Source of the DNA: Paraglaciecola sp. MB-3u-78
GTDB taxonomy: Bacteria > Pseudomonadota > Gammaproteobacteria > Enterobacterales > Alteromonadaceae
Direction: 5' to 3'
DNA: 64,000 nucleotides
NCBI RefSeq assembly: GCF_002835935.1
Contig: NZ_PJCF01000004.1
Location: 372,001-436,000 of the forward strand
Part shown: positions 33,609 to 44,342 of the stretch, in pieces
Numbering within the stretch: the stretch's first letter is position 1
Layout: the number at the start of each line of letters is the position of its first letter
Translations under genes and position numbers: made by a program
The notes under the pieces: generated by a model
Seen by the model: the letters and a program-made list of their open reading frames with translations, nothing else
Told to the model about the DNA's origin: nothing
The model's database searches: none

Positions 33609-34776
33609 ATGATGAATATTATACACAATGCATTTTCGCGCAGAGAGTTTATTAAACAACTGGGTTTAGGTGCTGCCTATTTGGGGGTAGCTGCCAATAT
33701 TCCATTTGCCTTTGCTGACAGCGGCCTAATTTTACCTTTTAGACAAAACGCTGCTCCACTTCTATTACATTTTAATGAAAATTCCCTTGGCATGTCTCCT
33801 AAAGCCTTGTTGGCAGCAAAACGTGCTATTGAACTCTATGGTAATCGTTATGCTGATGAGTCATTTGAAGCATTTAAATCTAAGCTTGCGGCTTATCATC
33901 AGGTTAAGCCTGCACAGTTGATTTTTGGTAATGGTTCTACTGAAGTATTGCAAGCTATTGCCACTTATGCGGCAAACAAAAATGCGGTCATGATTGAGCC
34001 AAACCCGACATTTGGGGCGCTAAGAGGTTACTGCAAAGCTGAAAATATGCAGGTGATTCAAGTTCCAGTTGGACAGGATTTTGCAGTGAATATTACTACC
34101 ATGAAAAAACAGGCGTCGGCGCAAAAAGGGCCGGTGTTGGTCAATATATGCAATCCTAATAATCCGACCGGGAATATTGTTGATTTTAAAGTATTGTTTG
34201 ATTGGATTAACAACGCACCTGATAGCCATTTATTTTTACTAGATGAAGCATATTTTGCATATGCTCAAAGTAATCCTAGATACAAAAGCGGTTTAGATTT
34301 AATTATGCAAGGTAATGATAATCTGGTCATTAGCCACACTTTTTCAAAAATTTATGGTATGGCAGGTATGCGAATGGGGCAATGGCATTGCGAGTATTGA
34401 AACCGCCAATACAATCAAACCCTTTGCTTCTGGGTTCAATTTAAATGCTGCTGGCATTGCTGCTGCGTCAGTCGCTCTTGATGACACAGAGTTCTATAAT
34501 AAAAGTATCAAATCAAATCAGTTATCAAAAACATTACTCATTGATACCTTAAACAATTTAGAGCTTGAATATGTGCCAAGTGACACTAACTTTGTGTTGC
34601 ACCGTATTGGCTCACCCTTAGCTGACTACGCTTAGCACATGCAAGACAATGGCATTCGCGTTGGCAGGAGAATGACCAAGGACGATCATTGGAATCGTTT
34701 ATCGATAGGTACACCAGATGAAATGGCAATATTTACTAAAACCCTTTTGGTGTTTAGAGAAAAAGGCTGGGTCTAG
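33609..34776 (+). pseudogene. Tat-exported histidinol-phosphate-aminotransferase-like protein, broken
   Basis: The first frame (33609-34400) starts with a twin-arginine-type signal (S-R-R-E-F-I-K-Q-L-G-L-G). It encodes a PLP-dependent class I/II aminotransferase with N-P-N-N-P-T-G, D-E-A-Y-F and the PLP lysine in S-H-T-F-S-K-I-Y-G-M-A-G-M-R-M-G. Near 34375 the frame changes and a stretch of the family sequence is missing. The rest continues in another frame (I-A-S-I-E-T-A-N-T, S-D-T-N-F-V-L-H) to TAG at 34633. After that, the same frame still encodes the expected C-terminus (N-G-I-R-V-G-R … L-S-I-G-T) to 34776. Two lesions make it inactive. Confidence 0.88.
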
Positions 34777-34802
34777 TCGCTAATATTTAATATATTTTGC
34801 GC

Positions 34803-34829
34803 AAAAAAAAGCGAACATTTAAGTTCGCT
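34803..34829 (-). terminator. Terminator of gltA
   Basis: The stem AGCGAAC (34810-34816) pairs with GTTCGCT (34823-34829). Read on the minus strand it is followed by eight T. It lies 22 bases after the gltA stop and may also work on the plus strand. Confidence 0.88.
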
Positions 34830-34850
34830 ATTTTTAAAATTGATAAATAA

Positions 34851-36131
34851 CTATTTATCAATTTTACTATATGGACGTTGTGCTTCACCCGTATATAGCT
34901 GACGAGGACGACCTATCTTTTGTCCTGGTTGGCTTAACATTTCATGCCAATGTGATACCCATCCTACTGTTCGTGCCAAGGCAAAAATACAGGTAAACAT
35001 ATTAGTTGGAATACCAATCGCTTTTAGGATAATACCAGAGTAAAAATCAACATTCGGGAAGAGTTTTTTCTCGGCGAAGTAAGGGTCACTTAAAGCAATG
35101 CGTTCAAGCTCCATAGCGATATTAAGAAGTGGATCATCGATATTAAGCTCAGCTAATACTTCATGGCAACTTTCGCGCATAACAGTGGCACGTGGATCGA
35201 AGTTTTTATACACCCTATGACCAAAGCCCATCAAGCGGAACGGATCATCTTTATCTTTGGCTCTAGCAATAAATTCAGGTATACGGTCAACTGTGCCTAT
35301 TTCTTCAAGCATGTTCAAACACGCTTCGTTGGCACCACCGTGAGCAGGCCCCCATAAAGACGCAACACCAGCAGCAATACAAGCATAAGGGTTAGCACCA
35401 GAAGAACCGGCCAAACGGACTGTAGAGGTTGATGCATTCTGTTCGTGATCGGCATGCAAAATAAATATCCTATCGACTGCCTTGGCAACCGCTGGACTGA
35501 TTTTGTAATCTTCTGCAGGCACTGAAAACATCATATTTAAGAAATTTTCTGCATAGCTCAATTCATTTTTAGGATAAACAAATGGCTGACCAATGTTGTA
35601 CTTATAACACATTGCAACCAAAGTGGGCATTTTAGCCACTAAACGATATGCGCTGCGTAATCGTTGCTCCGGATCATGAATGTTCAAATCGTCATGGTAA
35701 AAAGATGACATAGCACCTACTGACCCACACAACATTGCCATAGGATGGGCGTCGCGTCTGAAACCTCTAAAGAAGTTATTAATTTGGTCATGGACTAAAG
35801 TATGACGAGTAATGGTGTCTTTAAAGTCTATGTATTCTTCAGTATTGGGGGTTTTATCATGTAAAAGCATGTAAACCACTTCAATATAATCAGCGTCACG
35901 GGCTAATTCTTCGATGGAATAACCTCTATGCAACAGAATGCCTTTAGCGCCATCAATATAAGTGATCGATGATTCACATGAGCCAGTTGCCATAAATCCG
36001 GGGTCATAAGTAAAGTACCCATTAGCGCCTAGAGACCGCACGTCTATTACATCGTAGCCTGCAGTACCTGACAAAATCGGCAGTTCGATTTCTTTGTCAC
36101 CCACTTTTAAAATGGCTTTATTGTCTGCCAT
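34851..36131 (-). CDS. gltA: Citrate synthase (type II, hexameric)
   Basis: 426 aa, usual length. It carries the catalytic histidines in [10 protein letters not shown] and G-F-G-H-R-V-Y-K, the G-P-A-H-G-G-A-N-E motif, and the catalytic Asp in N-V-D-F-Y-S-G. The N-terminal beta domain and NADH-binding Cys context resemble the allosteric gammaproteobacterial enzyme. It condenses acetyl-CoA and oxaloacetate. GAGGAG precedes the ATG. It is divergent from sdhC across 481 bases, an arrangement conserved in many gammaproteobacteria that allows joint control of the TCA cycle. Confidence 0.98.
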   Translation of the reverse strand: MADNKAILKVGDKEIELPILSGTAGYDVIDVRSLGANGYFTYDPGFMATGSCESSITYIDGAKGILLHRGYSIEELARDADYIEVVYMLLHDKTPNTEEYIDFKDTITRHTLVHDQINNFFRGFRRDAHPMAMLCGSVGAMSSFYHDDLNIHDPEQRLRSAYRLVAKMPTLVAMCYKYNIGQPFVYPKNELSYAENFLNMMFSVPAEDYKISPAVAKAVDRIFILHADHEQNASTSTVRLAGSSGANPYACIAAGVASLWGPAHGGANEACLNMLEEIGTVDRIPEFIARAKDKDDPFRLMGFGHRVYKNFDPRATVMRESCHEVLAELNIDDPLLNIAMELERIALSDPYFAEKKLFPNVDFYSGIILKAIGIPTNMFTCIFALARTVGWVSHWHEMLSQPGQKIGRPRQLYTGEAQRPYSKIDK

Positions 36132-36612
36132 ATACTGTTCTCCTCAGAATCGTTTTGTGTTCGATAAACAGCATGCTCAGCTGTTTACTGGGGGGGGAAT
36201 TGCCGCTATTTGAACTTAAATTGACTTATAATGTCAATTTTAATGCGTTTCTGCTTAATAAATATTCACTTCCTTAACTACTAATAATCACTTTTTTAAC
36301 ACCTGCATTGCAAATATAATTTTGGAATACCTTGGTCAAGTTTCGTATAGGTAAGCATTTTCCGTTACAACTAATTAAGTTAACCGTACTTATTACTTAT
36401 AAACCTTTAATAAGGAACAATAATTGTATTTGTTTGAATGGCTGGATATACTTCTTGGGCTTAAAGCACTTCAGATTGAAAAGATTATTGATACTTAACC
36501 TTTCTTTAACAAAGTGGTAACAATCTTAGGGAAAAGAAATTGAATTTTAGCAAAAATTTAACATGCAAGATGTTATAAGCCGAAATGTTTTAACTACCTA
36601 CGGGTATAAAGA
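36132..36612. promoter_or_regulatory. Divergent gltA/sdhC control region
   Basis: No gene is present. A run of eight G (36190-36197) lies in the gltA leader. A perfect inverted repeat AAATTGAC/GTCAATTT (36218-36225 and 36233-36240, 7-base TTATAAT spacer) is a candidate operator or promoter core. The remainder is AT-rich and must contain both promoters. No ArcA, CRP or Fur site was identified with confidence. Confidence 0.5.
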
Positions 36613-36996
36613 GTGATAAACGTGAAAAAACAAAGACCAGTTAACTTACAACTCAATACGATTAGTTTTCCTCCCGCAGCTATAACTTCCATTCTCCACC
36701 GTGTTACAGGCGTCGCATTGTTTTTTGCAATGATGTTTGTGATCTGGGCTTGGGCTATGTCTGTATCATCACCTGAGGGTTTTGCTCTCGTTCAAGAACA
36801 AATGGCCGGTCCTCTAGGTAAGTTTGTTGCCATAGGCACCATTTCTGCCTTGACGTATCACGTGTTAGGCGGTGTGCGGCACATGGTAATGGATATGGGG
36901 TATTGGGAAGAACTACAATCCGGTGATATAAGTGCCAAAGCAATTATAGCCGCATGGATCATCTTAACCATCTTAGTAGGAGTTGTATTATGGTAA
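36613..36996 (+). CDS. sdhC: Succinate dehydrogenase cytochrome b556 subunit
   Basis: 127 aa, three transmembrane helices. The start is GTG at 36613 (gives M-I-N-V-K-K-Q-R-P-V, matching the start of E. coli SdhC); a second GTG at 36622 is possible. It contains I-L-H-R-V-T-G and the haem ligand His in Y-H-V-L-G-G-V-R-H. It forms the quinone site and membrane anchor with SdhD. First gene of the sdhCDAB-sucABCD cluster; it overlaps sdhD by 7 bases. Confidence 0.96.
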   Translation: MINVKKQRPVNLQLNTISFPPAAITSILHRVTGVALFFAMMFVIWAWAMSVSSPEGFALVQEQMAGPLGKFVAIGTISALTYHVLGGVRHMVMDMGYWEELQSGDISAKAIIAAWIILTILVGVVLW

Positions 36997-37337
36997 CGGG
37001 TCAAGCAAGTTTAAAACGTAATGGCGTTCAAGATTACGTCACTACTCGTGCTACCGCTTTGATTATGACTGCATTTTCTTTGTTTATGGGGTGGTATTTT
37101 ATTGCAACTCCAGACATTACTTATGCAATATGGAACAATTTGTTCTCTGGTCTAGCGATGAAAGTATTCACCTTTGTTACTTTGGTTTCGATTATGTTTC
37201 ACATACGTATCGGTATGTGGCAGGTTTTAACCGACTATGTTAAAGCACCAGGTTTGCGTGCATTTATTCAATTTGTTATTAACCTAACTGCATTTGTTTA
37301 TGTGGTTGTGGGTTTATTTGTTTTGTGGGGTGTGTAA
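36990..37337 (+). CDS. sdhD: Succinate dehydrogenase hydrophobic membrane anchor
   Basis: 115 aa from the ATG at 36990, the same length as E. coli SdhD; an upstream in-frame start at 36954 would lie deep inside sdhC and is unlikely. It contains G-V-Q-D-Y-V-T-T-R-A-T-A near the start, three transmembrane helices and the haem-region H-I-R-I-G-M-W-Q-V-L-T-D-Y. The stop is directly adjacent to the sdhA ATG. Confidence 0.95.
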   Translation: MVTGQASLKRNGVQDYVTTRATALIMTAFSLFMGWYFIATPDITYAIWNNLFSGLAMKVFTFVTLVSIMFHIRIGMWQVLTDYVKAPGLRAFIQFVINLTAFVYVVVGLFVLWGV

Positions 37338-39107
37338 ATGAGTCTTCCTGTACATGAATTTGATGCAGTTGTAATTGGTGCTGGCGGCGCAGGTATGCGC
37401 GCAGCATTACAGATTACAGAATCGGGTAAATCGTGTGCCCTATTATCTAAAGTTTTTCCTACGCGTTCACACACAGTTTCGGCTCAGGGTGGTATTACTG
37501 TTGCTCTGGGTAATGCTCATGAAGATAACTGGGAATGGCATATGTACGATACGGTTAAAGGTTCCGATTATATCGGTGATCAAGACGCAATCGAATATAT
37601 GTGCAAAACAGGCCCAGAAGCCATTATTGAAATGGAAAATATGGGGTTGCCTTTTTCTCGCTTTGAAAATGGAAAAATTTATCAACGTCCATTTGGTGGC
37701 CAATCTCAAAACTTTGGTGGAGAGCAAGGCGCTCGTACTGCAGCAGCAGCAGATAGAACGGGTCACGCATTATTACATTTGCTTTATCAGCAAAATGTTA
37801 AAAATAAAACTAAAATATTCAGCGAGTGGTACGCACTCGATTTAGTTAAAAACCAAGACGGTGATGTAGTGGGTTGTACTGCTATTGATATCGAGTCTGG
37901 CGAAGTTGTATATTTCAAATCTAAAGCCGTAGTATTAGCAACCGGTGGAGCTGGGCGTATTTATGCTTCAACTACCAATGCGCATATTAATACTGGTGAT
38001 GGTCTAGGTATGGCACTACGTGCTGGTGTACCCATGCAAGATATGGAAATGTGGCAGTTCCACCCAACAGGTATTGCAGGTGCTGGTACGCTAGTAACTG
38101 AAGGTTGTCGTGGTGAAGGTGGTTATCTTCTTAATAAAGACGGCGAACGTTTTATGGAACGTTATGCGCCTAATGCTAAAGATTTAGCTGGCCGTGACGT
38201 AGTTGCTCGATCAATGATGACAGAAATTCGTGAAGGTCGCGGTTTTGATGGTCCACAAGGTCCACATTGTAAGTTGAAGCTTGATCACTTGGGTAAAGAT
38301 GTTCTTGAGTCTCGTTTGCCTGGTATTTTAGAATTATCTCGTACCTTTGCGCATGTCGATCCAATTAAAGAGCCCATCCCCGTTATTCCTACTTGTCATT
38401 ACATGATGGGCGGTATACCGACTAATGTCGACGGACAAGCGCTTACCATGGACGCAAGTGGTAAAACTTCACCTATTAAAGGGTTGTTTGCTTGTGGTGA
38501 AATTGCTTGTGTATCAGTGCATGGTGCCAACAGACTAGGTGGTAATTCATTACTAGACTTAGTGGTGTTTGGTCGTGCTACAGGATTACATCTTGGTAAA
38601 GCGATTGATGGTATTGATGCTCGTGAAGCCTCAGAAGATGATGTTGATCAAGCAATGGTGCGCTTTAATCGCTGGGAAAATTCAGCAGTGGGTAAAGGCG
38701 AAGATCCTGTTCAAATCAAGAAAGATCTACAGCAATGTATGCAATTAAACTTCTCGGTATTCCGTGAAGGTGATTCAATGGCAACGGGCTTGAAAGAGCT
38801 TGGTGATATACGCGAAAGATTAGACAATGCACGCTTAGATGATAAGAGTAACGATTTCAACACTATGCGTATCGAATGCCTTGAATTAGATAACTTAATG
38901 GAAACAGCCTACACCACAGCTGTAGCCTCTAATTTTAGAACGGAAAGTCGCGGAGCTCATAGTCGTTTTGATTTTCCTGATAGAGATGACAAGAACTGGT
39001 TGTGCCATTCTGTTTATTTACCTGAAACAAAATCAATGATAAAACGTGAAGTGAATATGTCACCTAAATTGCGTGAAGCCTTCCCACCTAAAGCAAGAAC
39101 TTACTAG
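37338..39107 (+). CDS. sdhA: Succinate dehydrogenase flavoprotein subunit
   Basis: 589 aa. It has the FAD-binding [10 protein letters not shown], the covalent-flavin His in S-H-T-V-S-A-Q-G-G, the active-site H-P-T-G-I and R-G-E-G-G-Y-L-L, and the substrate-binding H-Y-M-M-G-G-I. It oxidises succinate to fumarate on the cytoplasmic face of complex II. The gene starts right after the sdhD stop, showing tight coupling, and sdhB follows after 11 bases. Confidence 0.98.
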   Translation: MSLPVHEFDAVVIGAGGAGMRAALQITESGKSCALLSKVFPTRSHTVSAQGGITVALGNAHEDNWEWHMYDTVKGSDYIGDQDAIEYMCKTGPEAIIEMENMGLPFSRFENGKIYQRPFGGQSQNFGGEQGARTAAAADRTGHALLHLLYQQNVKNKTKIFSEWYALDLVKNQDGDVVGCTAIDIESGEVVYFKSKAVVLATGGAGRIYASTTNAHINTGDGLGMALRAGVPMQDMEMWQFHPTGIAGAGTLVTEGCRGEGGYLLNKDGERFMERYAPNAKDLAGRDVVARSMMTEIREGRGFDGPQGPHCKLKLDHLGKDVLESRLPGILELSRTFAHVDPIKEPIPVIPTCHYMMGGIPTNVDGQALTMDASGKTSPIKGLFACGEIACVSVHGANRLGGNSLLDLVVFGRATGLHLGKAIDGIDAREASEDDVDQAMVRFNRWENSAVGKGEDPVQIKKDLQQCMQLNFSVFREGDSMATGLKELGDIRERLDNARLDDKSNDFNTMRIECLELDNLMETAYTTAVASNFRTESRGAHSRFDFPDRDDKNWLCHSVYLPETKSMIKREVNMSPKLREAFPPKARTY

Positions 39108-39118
39108 GAGCTACAATT

Positions 39119-39829
39119 ATGCAATTAAATCTTTCAGTTTACCGTTATAACCCTGATGTTGATGACGCTCCTCGTATGCAAGACTATCAGTTGGAAGTCG
39201 CAGAAGGCCAAGACATGATGGTATTGGACGCCTTGATAGCGTTAAAAGAAAAAGATCCTACTTTATCATTTCGTCGCTCCTGCCGTGAAGGAGTCTGTGG
39301 CTCTGATGGCGTCAACATGAATGGTAAAAATGGTTTAGCATGTATTACACCGATATCAGCACTCAAAGGTTCTAAAATAGTGGTCCGTCCATTACCAGGA
39401 TTACCAGTAGTGCGTGATTTGGTGACCGATATGACGCAATTTTATACTCAGTATGAAAAAATTAAGCCGTTTCTTATTAATGATGATAAGCAGCCGCCAT
39501 CTCGTGAATTTTTGCAGTCTCCTGAAGAAAGAGAAAAGCTAGACGGTTTGTACGAGTGTATTTTATGTGCATGTTGTTCAAGCTCTTGCCCATCTTTCTG
39601 GTGGAACCCGGATAAGTTTATCGGTCCTGCTGGTTTGTTACATGCTTATCGTTTTTTAGCCGATAGCCGAGATACAGCTACAGATGAGCGTTTAAATGGT
39701 TTAGACGATGCATTTAGTGTATTTAGATGTCACGGCATCATGAACTGTGTCAGTGTTTGTCCTAAAGGATTAAACCCTACTAAAGCGATTGGTCATATTA
39801 AATCTATGCTGCTCAAACGAGCAGTATAG
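39119..39829 (+). CDS. sdhB: Succinate dehydrogenase iron-sulfur subunit
   Basis: 236 aa. The [2Fe-2S] ligands lie in S-C-R-E-G-V-C-G-S-D-G and L-A-C; the [4Fe-4S] and [3Fe-4S] ligands in C-I-L-C-A-C-C-S-S-S-C-P, C-H-G-I-M-N-C and C-P-K-G-L-N-P. It passes electrons from the flavin to quinone. It lies 75 bases before sucA. Confidence 0.98.
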   Translation: MQLNLSVYRYNPDVDDAPRMQDYQLEVAEGQDMMVLDALIALKEKDPTLSFRRSCREGVCGSDGVNMNGKNGLACITPISALKGSKIVVRPLPGLPVVRDLVTDMTQFYTQYEKIKPFLINDDKQPPSREFLQSPEEREKLDGLYECILCACCSSSCPSFWWNPDKFIGPAGLLHAYRFLADSRDTATDERLNGLDDAFSVFRCHGIMNCVSVCPKGLNPTKAIGHIKSMLLKRAV

Positions 39830-39903
39830 GTTTTGCTAAGAACAAAAACACCGTGTGCATATGCACACATAATTGCAAGTCTGATTAAAACCAAGGGACG
39901 CCA

Positions 39904-42729
39904 ATGCAACAAAGCGTGATGAAAGCATGGTGGGATTCTTCTCACATGGCTGGTGGCAACGCTACTTATATCGAACAAATGTATGAAGCCTATTTAGATG
40001 ATGCACAAAGCGTATCTGATGAATGGCGAGGCATTTTTGAAAAGTTACCTAAAGTCGATGGGGTAGAAGTTGAAACCAAACATAGTCTTGTTCGTGATCA
40101 ATTTCGTAATTTAGCCGCCCTTGGTCCAGCTTCTCGAGTTGGCTCTGGCGCGACTCAGTCAAGTACCAGTGGCGGAGATGAAAAACAAGTTAAAGTATTG
40201 CAGTTGATTAATGCCTTTCGATTCAGAGGTCATCAACATGCTAACCTAGACCCTCTTGGGCTGTGGAAACAGACAAGAGTGAGGGACTTAGAACTATCCC
40301 ACCATAACCTTTCTGAAAAAGATTTTGATACCACTTATAACGTTGGTTCTTATGCTATAGGTAAAGAATCGTTGCCTTTAGGCCAGTTATTTGAATCACT
40401 GAACCGCACTTATTGTGGCTCTATCGGTACTGAATACATGCATATTACCGATACGGATCAGAAACGCTGGTTGCAACATCGGATTGAGTCTGTCCAAGCT
40501 AAGCCTGAAATCTCTCGAGAAGAAAAAATTTATCTTCTCAAGGGCTTAGTGGCTGCGGACGGTATGGAAAAATACCTCGGTGCTAAATTCCCTGGTGCGA
40601 AACGTTTTTCTCTTGAAGGCGGTGATGCATTAGTGCCTATGCTGAAAGCTTTGATCAGTCGTGCCGGCGTTAATGGTACTAAAGAAGTCGTTATCGGTAT
40701 GGCTCACCGAGGTAGAATTAACACCTTAGTGAACGTGCTTGGTAAAAATCCATCGGTACTTTTTGATGAGTTCTCTGGTAAACACGATGATTCTTTAGGT
40801 GCAGGTGATGTGAAATATCATGCTGGTTATTCTTCTGATTTTGCTACACCAGGCGGAAATTTGCATTTAGCCTTGGCATTTAATCCGTCTCACCTTGAGA
40901 TTGTTAACCCAGTGGTTATTGGTTCTGTTCGAGCGCGTTTAGACAGACGTGGCTGTACCGATGGTTCGGTAGTGTTACCTATTACCATTCATGGCGATGC
41001 GGCTATCGCTGGTCAAGGTGTGGTTCAAGAAACTTTTAACATGTCGCAAACACGTGGTTTCCAAGTGGGCGGTACCGTTCGTATTGTTATCAATAATCAG
41101 GTGGGGTTTACCACTTCTAAAATTGAAGATACACGTTCAACTCAATACTGTACTGACATTGCCAAGATGGTTCAGGCTCCTATATTTCATGTGAATTCAG
41201 ACGATCCTGAAGCGGTTTTGTTTGTGACTAAACTGGCGTTAGATTATCGCAATCAATTTAAACGTGACGTTGTCATTGATTTAGTTTGTTATAGACGTCA
41301 CGGGCACAACGAAGCGGATGAGCCAAATGCAACTCAGCCTTTGATGTACCAAAAAATCAAAGTACACCCTGTACCACGTAAGATTTACGCAGATCAACTT
41401 ATCGCTGAGGGCATTATCGATGCTCATGAAGTGAAAAAACTGGTCAGCGACTATCGCGCAGCATTAGATCACGGTGCCTGTGTGGTCGAAGAATGGCGTC
41501 CAATGACTGAGCATTCAGTGGATTGGTCTCCGTATCTTGGACATGATTGGGACGTTAAATATGACAGTGCAATCAGTGTCGAAAAAATAAAAGAATTAGG
41601 TGAGAAACTCTGTACTTTCCCAGCCGAATATGTCCTGCAATCACGTGTTGATAAGCTATATAAAGACCGTGTAGCTATGGTTAACGGCGAAAAGGCACTG
41701 GATTGGGGTATGGCAGAAAACTTGGGTTACGCTGCGATTGTTGATGGGGGCAGTAATATCCGCATGACGGGTCAAGACTCAGGTCGTGGTACTTTCTTCC
41801 ACCGCCATGCAGTGTTGCATAATCAAACTGACGGTTCTGATTATATGCCTTTGGCTAATATCCATGCCGAACAAGGTAAAATGGAAATATACGATTCTGT
41901 TTTGTCCGAAGCCGCGGTGTTAGCGTTTGAGTTTGGTTACGCAACAGCAGAACCCGGTACTTTGACTATTTGGGAAGCGCAATTCGGTGACTTTGCCAAC
42001 GGTGCCCAAGTAGTGATTGACCAGTTTTTAAGTTCTGGCGAGGCAAAGTGGGGACGTTTTTGCGGATTAACTATGTTGTTACCCCATGGTTATGAAGGAC
42101 AAGGACCTGAGCATAGTTCTGCTAGGTTAGAACGTTTCTTACAAATGTGCGCTGATCATAACTGGCAAGTGTGTGTGCCTTCAAATCCCGCGCAAGTTTT
42201 CAATATGTTACGTCGTCAGGCACTTCGTCCGATGCGTAAACCGCTTATTGTTATGTCACCTAAGTCTTTATTGCGTCATCCTTTAGCTGTATCGAGTATC
42301 GAAGAATTGGCTGAGGGTGTGTTCCATAATGTTATTGATGAAATTGATGACTTGGAGCCAAGCAAGGTTAAACGAGTCGTGATGTGCTCAGGCAAAGTCT
42401 ATTACGACTTGTTAGAGCAGCGTCGTAAGAATGAGCAAACCGATGTGGCTATTATTCGTATCGAACAACTTTATCCTTTCCCACACGAGGACATTGGTAA
42501 AGTAGTAGATAAATTTAAACACGTTAAAGATTGGGTTTGGTGCCAAGAAGAGCCACAAAATCAAGGTGCTTGGTATTGTAGCCAACATCATTTTTGGTCG
42601 TCATTGCCAGTCCCTGCCACACTAACTTATGCCGGTCGAAAAGCCTCTGCTTCTCCTGCGGTAGGTTATATTTCAGTTCACAACCAACAGCAAAAAGATT
42701 TGGTTGATGATGCACTAACAATTAAATAA
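39904..42729 (+). CDS. sucA: 2-oxoglutarate dehydrogenase E1 component
   Basis: 941 aa, usual length. An N-terminal lipoate-complex-binding segment (residues 1-40) is followed by the thiamine-diphosphate domain with G-M-A-H-R-G-R-I-N-T-L-V-N, G-D-A-A-I-A-G-Q-G, R-R-H-G-H-N-E-A-D-E-P and N-N-Q-V-G-F-T. The C-terminal transketolase-like pyrimidine domain has Q-D-S-G-R-G-T-F-F-H-R-H-A and E-F-G-Y. It decarboxylates 2-oxoglutarate and succinylates the SucB lipoyl groups. An in-frame upstream start was not needed. Confidence 0.98.
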   Translation: MQQSVMKAWWDSSHMAGGNATYIEQMYEAYLDDAQSVSDEWRGIFEKLPKVDGVEVETKHSLVRDQFRNLAALGPASRVGSGATQSSTSGGDEKQVKVLQLINAFRFRGHQHANLDPLGLWKQTRVRDLELSHHNLSEKDFDTTYNVGSYAIGKESLPLGQLFESLNRTYCGSIGTEYMHITDTDQKRWLQHRIESVQAKPEISREEKIYLLKGLVAADGMEKYLGAKFPGAKRFSLEGGDALVPMLKALISRAGVNGTKEVVIGMAHRGRINTLVNVLGKNPSVLFDEFSGKHDDSLGAGDVKYHAGYSSDFATPGGNLHLALAFNPSHLEIVNPVVIGSVRARLDRRGCTDGSVVLPITIHGDAAIAGQGVVQETFNMSQTRGFQVGGTVRIVINNQVGFTTSKIEDTRSTQYCTDIAKMVQAPIFHVNSDDPEAVLFVTKLALDYRNQFKRDVVIDLVCYRRHGHNEADEPNATQPLMYQKIKVHPVPRKIYADQLIAEGIIDAHEVKKLVSDYRAALDHGACVVEEWRPMTEHSVDWSPYLGHDWDVKYDSAISVEKIKELGEKLCTFPAEYVLQSRVDKLYKDRVAMVNGEKALDWGMAENLGYAAIVDGGSNIRMTGQDSGRGTFFHRHAVLHNQTDGSDYMPLANIHAEQGKMEIYDSVLSEAAVLAFEFGYATAEPGTLTIWEAQFGDFANGAQVVIDQFLSSGEAKWGRFCGLTMLLPHGYEGQGPEHSSARLERFLQMCADHNWQVCVPSNPAQVFNMLRRQALRPMRKPLIVMSPKSLLRHPLAVSSIEELAEGVFHNVIDEIDDLEPSKVKRVVMCSGKVYYDLLEQRRKNEQTDVAIIRIEQLYPFPHEDIGKVVDKFKHVKDWVWCQEEPQNQGAWYCSQHHFWSSLPVPATLTYAGRKASASPAVGYISVHNQQQKDLVDDALTIK

Positions 42730-42738
42730 GGAACCAGT

Positions 42739-44202
42739 ATGACAATAGAAATAAAAGTACCGGTATTGCCTGAATCAGTGGCAGATGCATCAATCGCTAC
42801 CTGGCACGTAAAGGTAGGCGACAAAATCAGTCGCGATCAAAATCTTGTGGATATTGAAACAGATAAAGTAGTGTTAGAAGTCGTTGCACCTGCAGACGGC
42901 GTCGTCAGTAAGATTTTTAACGCTGAGGGCGAAACGGTGTTAGGTGAGCAAACCATTGCTAATTTTGAGGAAGGTGCCAGCGCAGCCGCTGCTCCTGCTC
43001 AAGCCAGTGAACAATCAAGTCAACCATCCGGTAATAAAGGTGAGTCAGTGGAAATCAAGGTACCTGTTCTGCCAGAATCTGTGGCAGATGCAACAATTGC
43101 AACTTGGCATGTAAAGCCAGGTGAAGCTATTTCTCGTGATCAGAATTTAGTTGATATCGAGACCGATAAAGTCGTATTAGAAGTGGTGGCACCTGCAGAT
43201 GGTTCGCTAAGTGAAATTTTAGCCCCTGAAGGCGAAACAGTATCTGGTGAGCAAGTGATTGCGACTTTTGTCGCCGGTGCCGTTGCTGCGCCAGTCGCAA
43301 CCGCTGCCGAAGCTGGATCTGAAGAAAACGATGCGCTTAGCCCTTCGGTTCGCAGATTACTCGCTGAAAAAGGCTTAGATGCGGCAAAAATTAAAGGCAC
43401 AGGCAAAGGCGGTCGCATCACCAAAGAAGACGTTGAAAAGTCTTTACAGGCACCTGCAGCTAAGTCTGCCACAGCGCCAGCGCCAGTTGTTGCTTTAGAT
43501 AATCGCACCGACAAACGTGTGCCTATGACACGTTTACGTAAAACCATCGCCACGCGTTTGTTAGACGCGAAAAATAATACGGCCATGTTGACAACTTTTA
43601 ACGAAGTGAACATGAAGCCAATTATGGACTTGCGTAAGCAATACCAAGAAAGCTTTGAAAAACGTCATGGTATTCGCCTTGGCTTTATGTCTTTCTATGT
43701 AAAAGCGGTGACTGAAGCACTTAAACGTTTCCCAGAAGTGAATGCGTCTATCGATGGTGATGATATTTGTTATCACAACTATTTTGATATCTCTATTGCT
43801 GTATCGACTCCTCGTGGATTGGTAACACCAGTACTTAAAGATACCGATGCACTAGGTATGGCAGGTATTGAAAGTGGTATCAGAGCACTAGCGCTTAAAG
43901 GACGTGATGGTAAATTAACCTTAGATGAGATGCAGGGTGGCAATTTCACTATTACTAACGGCGGCGTGTTTGGTTCATTGTTGTCGACACCTATTCTAAA
44001 CCTGCCACAAAGCGCTATTTTGGGTATGCATAAAATCCAAGACAGACCTATGGCTGTGAACGGTAAAGTAGAAATTTTGCCAATGATGTACTTAGCATTA
44101 TCTTACGATCACCGCATTATTGATGGCAAAGAGTCTGTTGGCTTTTTGGTGACCATCAAAGAAATGTTAGAAGATCCAACACGTCTGCTTCTCGATGTAT
44201 AA
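42739..44202 (+). CDS. sucB: Dihydrolipoamide succinyltransferase E2 with two lipoyl domains
   Basis: 487 aa, about 80 longer than the E. coli protein because the lipoyl domain is duplicated: residues about 3-76 and 105-178, each with the lipoylated Lys in [11 protein letters not shown]. The peripheral-subunit-binding domain ([11 protein letters not shown], about 203-240) and the catalytic domain, with the active-site His in Y-D-H-R-I-I-D-G-K, follow. It transfers succinyl groups to CoA in the 2-oxoglutarate dehydrogenase complex. Ala/Pro-rich linkers separate the domains. It starts 9 bases after sucA. Confidence 0.97.
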   Translation: MTIEIKVPVLPESVADASIATWHVKVGDKISRDQNLVDIETDKVVLEVVAPADGVVSKIFNAEGETVLGEQTIANFEEGASAAAAPAQASEQSSQPSGNKGESVEIKVPVLPESVADATIATWHVKPGEAISRDQNLVDIETDKVVLEVVAPADGSLSEILAPEGETVSGEQVIATFVAGAVAAPVATAAEAGSEENDALSPSVRRLLAEKGLDAAKIKGTGKGGRITKEDVEKSLQAPAAKSATAPAPVVALDNRTDKRVPMTRLRKTIATRLLDAKNNTAMLTTFNEVNMKPIMDLRKQYQESFEKRHGIRLGFMSFYVKAVTEALKRFPEVNASIDGDDICYHNYFDISIAVSTPRGLVTPVLKDTDALGMAGIESGIRALALKGRDGKLTLDEMQGGNFTITNGGVFGSLLSTPILNLPQSAILGMHKIQDRPMAVNGKVEILPMMYLALSYDHRIIDGKESVGFLVTIKEMLEDPTRLLLDV

Positions 44203-44230
44203 AAAAGTGGTAGATGTGTAACTAATCGAG

Positions 44231-44255
44231 GCAGGTGAGGTTTTACCTCGCCTGC
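44231..44255 (+). other. Strong hairpin between sucB and sucC
   Basis: GCAGGTGAGGT (44231-44241) pairs with ACCTCGCCTGC (44245-44255) with one G-T wobble. The downstream tail is only moderately T-rich (GTCTTCGTTGTTATTG). It may be a partial terminator or mRNA processing/stability element that lowers sucCD expression relative to sucAB. Confidence 0.6.
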
Positions 44256-44342
44256 GTCTTCGTTGTTATTGTGTTACATAACGACAAAAAATAAAGCGGC
44301 TTACTAGCGGCTTTTTTCTTACATTAAACGGGTAGAAAAACC

